Assembly (NCBI GenBank): GCA_051745935.1
Contig: JBNJEM010000223.1
Span: 1-10,926 of the forward strand
Source: JBNJEM01 sp051745935
Lineage (GTDB): Bacteria > Planctomycetota > Planctomycetia > Pirellulales > Pirellulaceae
Length of the DNA: 10,926 bases
Direction of reading: 5' to 3'
Under the pieces are notes generated by a model, which made no database searches, was not told where the DNA came from, and worked only from the letters and a program-made list of their open reading frames with translations. Position numbers and translations under genes: made by a program. Below, piece after piece: positions 6,469 to 10,926 of the stretch (positions within the stretch are counted from its first letter, which is position 1; each line of letters begins with the position of its first letter).

Positions 6469-9180
6469 GTGGTGACCAAGACCAAACGCCGTGTGCGCAC
6501 GTTACGTGATCGACTCGCCCATCTCAGCTACACTCAGGCCTGCAAGCTGCTCGGGCCACAGGGCAAGGAAATGATTCGATCCAGCGGCAAGTTTCTGGAG
6601 GACGTGGACCTGGGGCGGCATGTGTACCTGCGAGGCGACTTGTTTCGCCTGGTTCTTCCTCGAGCCCTGGAAAGCGGGGAAGACGTCCGGGTCACGATTA
6701 CTCAGCGCGGTGACCGGCAGAAGCGGCTTTGTCTGAATTGCGACGCGTGCGAGGGCGTCTGCGAACACCAGGCGGCGGGATTGTCGTTGATCCTGGAGGA
6801 AAAATTCGCTTTGGGGTTGTCGGATATTCCGAAAGAGGGAACGCCCTTGGAGCTGCTGAAGCAAGACGAATTGGAGCAACGGGCCATTGCCGAACGGGCT
6901 CAGCGGGCGAAAAAGGAACGGTTTCGATTGAAATCGAAGGATCCAGCGACCCCGTGGACCGACTATACCATCACCAGCAGCCTGTCGGGGAAAACGTACC
7001 GAGTGGCGTTGCGCGGGCCGGAACGGGGAGACTCGTTTTGTTCCTGTCCCGATTATCGAGTCAACACGCTCGGGACCTGCAAACATATCCTCTATGCCCT
7101 CTCCCGCGTCGAGGACCGGTTTACGGCGGCCCAGCGGGCGGAGCCTTACCAGCGGAAGAACTTCGCCGTCCATTTGATCTATGGCCACGATATCGAACTG
7201 CGCATGGTGCCGCCCGACCGGATCGAGGGTAAATGGAAGAAGCGGCTGGCCGGGTTGCTGGACCAACCGATCGAGAACATCAATGAACTGCTCAACGCCA
7301 TCCGCGCGCTAGAGCGAGCGGGGCATGGCGTGGTGGTCTATCCGGATGCCGAGGAGTGGATTCAGCAACGGTTGTACGATGAGAATCTCTCCGGGCTGGT
7401 CAAGGAGATTCGAGCGAATCCGGAGAAACACCGGTTGCGGACCGAGCTGCTCAAGGTCTCGCTTCTTCCCTATCAGTTGGATGGCATCGCGTTCGCGGTG
7501 GGCGCGGGACGAGCGATCTTGGCGGACGACATGGGGTTGGGAAAGACGATTCAGGGCATCGGGATGGCCGAGCTGCTGTCCCGCGTGGCCGACATACGAA
7601 AGGTATTGGTCATCTGTCCCACCTCGCTCAAGTCCCAATGGCGGAGCGAAATCCATCGGTTCTGCGATCGGGATTGCCAGTTGATATTGGGCTCCGCCGA
7701 AGAACGATACCAACAATACGACAATGAGTGCTTTTTCACGGTCTGCAATTACGAGCAGGTGTTGCGAGATCTGGAGCCGATCGAGCAAATTGATTGGGAC
7801 TTGATCATTTTGGATGAAGGGCAGCGGATCAAGAACTGGGAAGCGAAAACGTCCCGCGTCGTCAAATCGCTCAAGTCGCGCTTCGCGCTGGTGCTCTCCG
7901 GCACCCCGCTGGAAAACCGCCTGGACGAGCTGTATTCGGTGGTGCAGTTCATTGACGATCGGCGGCTGGGACCCGGGTTTCGTTTCTTCCACCGGCATCG
8001 TGTCGTCGATGAAAAGGGAAAGGTGATTGGTTACAAGAATCTGGAGGAGTTGCGATCCAATCTAGCGCCCATTCTGTTGCGAAGAACCCGCGCGTCCGTG
8101 CTGCAACAGCTTCCCGAACGAAATACGGAAGTCGTCCGCATTCCGGCCAGTGACGAACAAGCGGAGCTGAGCCGTACCAATGTGTGCAACGCGGCACGGA
8201 TTGCCGCCAAGTCATTCTTGACCGAAATGGATCTCATCCGCATCCAGCAGTACTTGTTGAACGCGCGCATGGCGGCGAACAGCACGTTTCTGGTTTATAA
8301 GGAAGAGCCGAGTTATTCGACCAAACTGGAATATCTCGCGGAACTTTTTCAACAGATCTGGCAGGATCCGCAGCGAAAAGTGGTTTTGTTCTCGGAATGG
8401 ACCACGATGCTGGATTTGATTGAACAGCGATTGGAGAAATTCGATATTGATTTCGTGCGGCTGGACGGCTCGGTGCCCCAGAAGAAACGCCAGCAGTTAG
8501 TCCATCGCTTCCAGAACGATGACTCGTGCCGGCTGTTCGTGACCACGAACGCGGGGTCGACCGGTTTGAACCTGCAAGCGGCGAACACGGTGATCAACGT
8601 GGATCTGCCCTGGAATCCGGCCGTGTTGGAACAGCGCATTTCCCGCACGCACCGGATGGGGCAAAAGCGGCATGTGGATGTTTATTTGTTGGTGTCCACC
8701 AATACGTTTGAAGAGCGTATGCTGGAAACCCTGTCGGATAAGCGCGATTTGGCGATGGCCGCGTTGGATCCGGACTCGGATGTCGACAACATGCAGCTTC
8801 GCAGTGGCATGGACGACCTGAAAAGTCGCCTGGAAACGTTGCTCGGCAAGCCACCGGAGGCCGCCGAACATCGGGCACAAAAACAAAAAGTCGACCAGGC
8901 CTCCGACGAGCTCGTGCAGCGCCAAAAACGCGTCGCCGACGCGGGGGCCGGGGTGATGACGGCTGTGTGTCAGTTGGTGTCGGAGCTGATGCCGGCGGAA
9001 AAGGCCGGTGAACCCGATCCGGAAGTGGTTTCCCAGGTCCGGTCGGGATTGGATGGGCTGGTGGGCAAGGATGATCAAGGCCGCCCGCAACTTCGGGTGA
9101 CACTGCCCGACACCGGCGCACTCGATCAATTGTCCGGAGCTTTGGCGACACTCATCGGGATGTCGCAAAAGGAGAAATGA
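6469..9180 (+). CDS. SNF2-family DEAD/DEAH-box ATPase with SWIM zinc finger
   Basis: From GTG 6469 the protein has 903 aa (908-910 if ATG 6463 or TTG 6448 is used). Numbered from GTG, an N-terminal cysteine cluster CLNCDACEGVCEH (88-100) is followed by a SWIM finger, CSC...CKH (Cys191, Cys193, Cys204, His206). The SNF2 ATPase begins near 332 (LLPYQLDGIAFA): Walker A DDMGLGKT (353-360), DEGQ box (449-452), motif III LSGTPLEN (476-483). Helicase_C spans about 620-745, with TTNAGSTGLNLQ and arginine-finger motif QRISRTHRMGQ (722-732). The tail after about 765 is charged and helical, possibly coiled coil at 800-825. SNF2 proteins translocate on double-stranded DNA and remodel protein-DNA complexes; SWIM fingers bind nucleic acid or protein. 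Bacterial SNF2 homologues include transcription-recycling RapA and defence components, but no RapA Tudor-like domain and no restriction or defence gene is seen here. It is a single cytoplasmic gene with no operon partner in view. Confidence 0.92.
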   Translation: MVTKTKRRVRTLRDRLAHLSYTQACKLLGPQGKEMIRSSGKFLEDVDLGRHVYLRGDLFRLVLPRALESGEDVRVTITQRGDRQKRLCLNCDACEGVCEHQAAGLSLILEEKFALGLSDIPKEGTPLELLKQDELEQRAIAERAQRAKKERFRLKSKDPATPWTDYTITSSLSGKTYRVALRGPERGDSFCSCPDYRVNTLGTCKHILYALSRVEDRFTAAQRAEPYQRKNFAVHLIYGHDIELRMVPPDRIEGKWKKRLAGLLDQPIENINELLNAIRALERAGHGVVVYPDAEEWIQQRLYDENLSGLVKEIRANPEKHRLRTELLKVSLLPYQLDGIAFAVGAGRAILADDMGLGKTIQGIGMAELLSRVADIRKVLVICPTSLKSQWRSEIHRFCDRDCQLILGSAEERYQQYDNECFFTVCNYEQVLRDLEPIEQIDWDLIILDEGQRIKNWEAKTSRVVKSLKSRFALVLSGTPLENRLDELYSVVQFIDDRRLGPGFRFFHRHRVVDEKGKVIGYKNLEELRSNLAPILLRRTRASVLQQLPERNTEVVRIPASDEQAELSRTNVCNAARIAAKSFLTEMDLIRIQQYLLNARMAANSTFLVYKEEPSYSTKLEYLAELFQQIWQDPQRKVVLFSEWTTMLDLIEQRLEKFDIDFVRLDGSVPQKKRQQLVHRFQNDDSCRLFVTTNAGSTGLNLQAANTVINVDLPWNPAVLEQRISRTHRMGQKRHVDVYLLVSTNTFEERMLETLSDKRDLAMAALDPDSDVDNMQLRSGMDDLKSRLETLLGKPPEAAEHRAQKQKVDQASDELVQRQKRVADAGAGVMTAVCQLVSELMPAEKAGEPDPEVVSQVRSGLDGLVGKDDQGRPQLRVTLPDTGALDQLSGALATLIGMSQKEK

Positions 9181-9192
9181 TCACGACCGAGG

Positions 9193-9214
9193 GGAACGGC
9201 CCCATGCCGGTTCC
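9193..9214. terminator. Hairpin just after the SNF2 gene (possible terminator)
   Basis: GGAACGGC (9193-9200) pairs with GCCGGTTCC (9206-9214) with one bulge and a 5-nt loop. An outer CCGAG/CTCGG pair is also present. The hairpin begins 12 bases after the stop codon, a plausible place for 3'-end formation, but there is no T-run, so intrinsic termination is doubtful. It may equally be another REP-like palindrome. Confidence 0.35.
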
Positions 9215-9290
9215 ACGCTCGGAGCCTATCCCGAAATTGTAGCCGTTCACGGGTACCGCTACACGGCCTGGACACGTAAGGCCCCCATGG

Positions 9291-9313
9291 ATGCCACGGA
9301 CTTGTCCCGTGGT
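9291..9313 (+). repeat. REP arm, left
   Basis: The core CCACGG-ACTTGT-CCCGTGG forms a short hairpin by itself. Over 23 bp it is the reverse complement of 9383-9405, apart from a single A/G difference. Confidence 0.6.
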
Positions 9314-9382
9314 GGTTCACGCTCGCCGCTACAAACAGACACGCCACGCCACGCCGTCGGTCGGTAGCGTGAAACGTAACGG

Positions 9383-9405
9383 ACCACGGGACAAGCCCGT
9401 GGCAT
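9383..9405 (-). repeat. REP arm, right
   Basis: This is the inverted copy of the left arm, with core CCACGGGACAAGCCCGTGG. The two arms are separated by 69 bases containing a further 8-bp inverted pair, the arrangement expected of a REP doublet (REPIN). Confidence 0.6.
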
Positions 9406-9565
9406 TTGCACGTTGAAAAGCGCTCTTTAAAGATGTGCAGCGGAAGCGCGCACGTCCGGGGGGTATCAGTCTCTTGCCCGTGAACGGTTACCATAAATCA
9501 AAGATTAGTTACGCCGACATACTTTGCGGAAAGCATGTGAGACGTCTTGTTCACCCATTGGCTAT

Positions 9566-9610
9566 GCCGCTCAGGAAAAGTGACCCATGGCCGCTGAGGT
9601 AAAGGGGACC
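9566..9610 (+). repeat. Near-duplicate 20-bp direct repeat, period 24
   Basis: The unit at 9566-9585 (GCCGCTCAGGAAAAGTGACC) recurs at 9590-9610 as GCCGCTGAGG followed by TAAAGGGGACC. The copies differ by a few substitutions and one indel. Both are non-coding. They may be a remnant of a dispersed repeat family or two protein-binding half-sites. Confidence 0.45.
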
Positions 9611-9659
9611 ACTCCTTGGAAGAAACGTCGGAACGGAAGAGCAGACATCCTGGTTTTAT

Positions 9660-9694
9660 CCCGTTTTCTCGGATTCGCCTTTCAGAAAAACGGG
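9660..9694 (-). terminator. Hairpin downstream of the four-helix-bundle gene
   Basis: CCCGTTTT (9660-9667) is the exact reverse complement of AAAACGGG (9687-9694), extendable by CT/AG with one bulged A. It lies about 43 bases past the stop codon of the minus-strand gene, a suitable position for its transcript end. The bases after it on that strand are GATAAAACC rather than a T-run, so the terminator call is tentative. Confidence 0.35.
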
Positions 9695-9736
9695 GGCCAT
9701 GGGAGACATGGAAAAGATGGTGTGTGCGGCGGATCA

Positions 9737-10396
9737 TTATTTGGGACGCTGGGTGCGGTAGCTTAGTCGGGCCCGGGTCATTCGCTCGCGAAGGCCTCCA
9801 TGTTCAATGAATTCTTTCTCCAGGGTCTTCAATTGCTGATCGACCAAATAATTTGTCTGATGAATCAGGCAGATGGCGATGTTTGCGATGACCTTCGCGG
9901 GCCGGGTTTCCACAAACTCGCGATACAGCTCATAAGTCTGTGGCGTCGTCCGGCCCAAGTTCCGCACGTAAGAAGCTTGTTTCGATTCCTTGTCCCACAG
10001 CGGCAGGTCGCGGACTCGCAGAAAGTCGAGGTAATCGCGCAGCAGTTCTTCGAGGCTCGCCCGGGCAACGTTGGTCAGCTTGATTTCGGTCTCCTTCGAC
10101 GCCGTACCCGCTTTGCTCCCTTCGAGTATGTTCTGCTTGCCGGACCGGGCCGACTGAATCATTTGATCGATCGTCCGATCCCCTTTCGCGAGAAACCGGT
10201 GAGCGAAACGAAACGTGATGTCGTAAACGACTTCGGCCTTTTGGAACGACAGCAGCGTCTGATAGTCGCCACGCGGCGGAAGCAACCGGTCGGTGGGCTG
10301 CGGTGCTTCATGGGAGTCACGGGAATGATGGGAATCATGACGTTCATCATTCCCATTCTTCTCATCCTTCGCACGAGCCTGGTTGTGCCTGCTCAT
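9737..10396 (-). CDS. Four-helix-bundle (S23/IVP-like) protein with suffix domain
   Basis: The 219-aa protein starts at ATG 10396, with AAGGA (10404-10408) seven bases upstream; an in-frame ATG at 10426 lacks such a site. Residues 1-36 are a hydrophilic low-complexity tail rich in Asp, His, Ser and Arg (ERHDSHHSRDSHE). From about 44 the four-helix bundle of the 23S rRNA intervening-sequence-protein family is recognisable: FQKAEVVYDITFRFAHRFL (51-69), QMIQSARSGKQNILEGSKAG (78-97), then EIKLTNVARASLEELLRDYL (104-123). The remainder (127-200) fits what I remember as the four-helix-bundle suffix region. Relatives include proteins encoded in rRNA intervening sequences and the Avd accessory protein of diversity-generating retroelements. 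No reverse transcriptase or template repeat is visible, and the cellular role of stand-alone members is unknown. The positively charged bundle suggests nucleic-acid binding (inference). Confidence 0.85.
   Translation of the reverse strand: MSRHNQARAKDEKNGNDERHDSHHSRDSHEAPQPTDRLLPPRGDYQTLLSFQKAEVVYDITFRFAHRFLAKGDRTIDQMIQSARSGKQNILEGSKAGTASKETEIKLTNVARASLEELLRDYLDFLRVRDLPLWDKESKQASYVRNLGRTTPQTYELYREFVETRPAKVIANIAICLIHQTNYLVDQQLKTLEKEFIEHGGLRERMTRARLSYRTQRPK
10321..10354. repeat. Perfect 10-bp inverted repeat inside the four-helix-bundle gene
   Basis: GGGAATGATG (10321-10330) is the exact reverse complement of CATCATTCCC (10345-10354), with a 14-nt spacer. On the coding strand nearby 9-mers ATGATTCCC, ATCATTCCC and GTGACTCCC follow each other, a small tandem array that encodes the His/Ser-rich N-tail (residues about 15-26). 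Confidence 0.55.
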
Positions 10397-10403
10397 CGGG
10401 TGT

Positions 10404-10408
10404 TCCTT
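10404..10408 (-). promoter_or_regulatory. Ribosome binding site of the four-helix-bundle gene
   Basis: On the minus strand AAGGA is followed seven bases later by ATG 10396. It favours the 219-aa product over the 229-aa version beginning at 10426. Confidence 0.5.
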
Positions 10409-10449
10409 ATTACCGTTAGCGGCCACCTGAAGGTTTCAGTCTACTCGAA

Positions 10450-10683
10450 TCAAAGGGCATGCCATCCTCCCCCCCGGGAAATAATTCGCGCGCCGTCTTG
10501 CGCGAAGGTTATGGCCCGACTGCGCTGTTGATGAGAGTTCGCCTGCTGCTGGGTTACCTGCTGCGTTTCGAGGTTCCAAAGCCGGATCGTTCCGTCTCCA
10601 CCGTCTTTGTAAACCCCAGCGTTGCATGAATCGTCATGAATCGGAGAATGAAATTCTCCCGAGTTACGTGAGAATGGATATAA
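10450..10683 (-). pseudogene. WD40-repeat protein remnant
   Basis: In a frame open between stops (TGA at 10684-10686 and TGA at 10450-10452), the minus strand reads DGTIRLWNLET at about 10596-10564. This is the classic strand d of a WD40 blade. Further on it reads RAITFAQDGARIISRGG, which matches the start of the next blade (consensus VRAVAFSPDGRRLLSGG). There is no start codon with a ribosome binding site, only one blade's worth of sequence, and the frame ends right after the second motif. It is most simply a decayed piece of a larger WD40 gene. The upstream part contains a tandem CATGAATCGT/CATGAATCGG duplication (10625-10643) and a 7-bp hairpin (10643-10659), suggesting rearrangement. Confidence 0.5.
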
Positions 10684-10926
10684 TCAACCCTGAATTGCAA
10701 AATCGGGGCGTGTTTTCCCAAAACCACAGCCAAGTCTTCAGGGGTTGTTGCATGTCGGCGGCGTGACCCTACCCAAGTCCATGGTCGACCCAGGCGTCCA
10801 AGTGTCCACGAGAGAGAATCGCGCGGAACAACGCGAAACCCATTGATATGAGATCACTTAAGGGCCGTTCTCTTGTCAGAATCTACTGGAAGAGCCGTTC
10901 CAAAATTCGGCAGCTGTATCGTGCCA
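10684..10926. other. Right-edge region with nothing recognised
   Basis: I found no frame with family motifs, no tRNA-like fold and no strong repeat in these 243 bases. It may hold further decayed sequence upstream of the WD40 remnant or the promoter region of a gene outside the window. Confidence 0.4.

Larger units (their letters stand above)
9238..9493. repeat. REPIN-like composite element with terminal inverted repeats
   Basis: The outer arms are TGTAGCCGTTCACGGG (9238-9253) and the near reverse complement at 9477-9493 (CCCGTGAACGG... core, 11 bp perfect, about 14 of 16 overall). Within them sit two oppositely oriented REP arms, 9291-9313 and 9383-9405. These are reverse complements over 23 bp with one mismatch, each with its own CCACGG-loop-CCGTGG palindrome. 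A further inner pair is TTCACGCT (9316-9323) with AGCGTGAA (9366-9373). The whole can fold into one long branched hairpin. It encodes no transposase, so it would be non-autonomous. The CCACGGGACAAGCCCGTGG core is, to my knowledge, a widespread intergenic palindrome in planctomycetes. Confidence 0.65.
9181..9736. other. Repeat-dense intergenic region
   Basis: These 556 bases between convergent genes contain several repeat structures, listed separately: a hairpin, a REPIN-like element, a direct repeat and a second hairpin. Minus-strand frames of 122 codons (9494-9126) and 79 codons (9737-9498) run through the palindromes. Their peptides are arginine-, proline- and histidine-rich with no family match, so I treat them as non-coding. 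Confidence 0.55.

Noticed and set aside
6469..9180. Defence island (SNF2 ATPase as a DISARM/other anti-phage component)
   Set aside because: No methyltransferase, nuclease, phospholipase-D or other defence partner gene is present. The SNF2 fold alone is not evidence of defence.
9291..9405. CRISPR-like reading of the repeated CCACGGG units
   Set aside because: Only two copies, in opposite orientation, with no regular spacers and no cas genes: a REP doublet, not an array.
9126..9494. 122-codon minus-strand frame containing CHGLVPW
   Set aside because: It runs through the REP doublet. Such peptides are a typical artefact of translating CCACGGG palindromes.
9498..9737. 79-codon minus-strand frame
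   Set aside because: It has no ribosome binding site or family motif, crosses the paired direct repeat, and ends exactly where the neighbouring gene's stop lies.
9737..10396. Diversity-generating retroelement centred on the Avd-like four-helix-bundle protein
   Set aside because: No reverse transcriptase, no template/variable repeat pair with adenine-specific differences and no target gene in the window.

Overview
The window most resembles a chromosomal segment of a Planctomycetota bacterium. The case rests on gene content (a secreted GH97 glycosidase, a SWIM-type SNF2 ATPase, a four-helix-bundle/S23-like protein with a histidine- and serine-rich N-tail) and on intergenic palindromes of the type CCACGGGACAAGCCCGTGG, which I associate with planctomycete genomes. 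The assignment is an inference from content; there is no rRNA or other phylogenetic marker here.

Layout, left to right. Bases 1-301 hold a REP-like hairpin and the leader of a malic enzyme gene, with no supported gene. Bases 302-2011 (+) encode a full-length NAD-type malic enzyme. Bases 2012-2553 are non-coding, with short tandem, direct and inverted repeats. Three genes follow on the minus strand, read right to left: a small ABM/LsrG-like protein (6180-5857), an iron-containing alcohol dehydrogenase overlapping it by 11 nt (5867-4713), and, after a 170-nt gap, a secreted GH97 glycoside hydrolase (4542-2554). A divergent intergenic region of about 290 bp with a strong hairpin separates the ABM gene from a large plus-strand SNF2-family ATPase (6469-9180). 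Downstream, 9181-9736 is repeat-dense: a hairpin, a REPIN-like element of about 256 bp with terminal inverted repeats, a near-duplicate 20-bp direct repeat and another hairpin. A minus-strand four-helix-bundle protein (10396-9737) follows. The last 500 bases hold a decayed WD40-repeat remnant and otherwise nothing I can recognise.

Functional reading. The malic enzyme links malate to pyruvate and NADH in central carbon metabolism. GH97 enzymes are exported and act on alpha-glucosides or alpha-galactosides. The ABM-ADH pair is very likely co-translated and probably handles a small carbonyl or quinone-like metabolite, but the substrate cannot be read from the sequence. The SNF2 protein probably remodels nucleic-acid complexes. 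No phage, CRISPR, tRNA, rRNA or transposase gene was seen. I found no convincing novel multi-gene system. The best leads are the REPIN-like element, the altered active-site and metal-site motifs in GH97 and ADH, the two-zinc-module SNF2 protein and the low-complexity tail of the four-helix-bundle gene.
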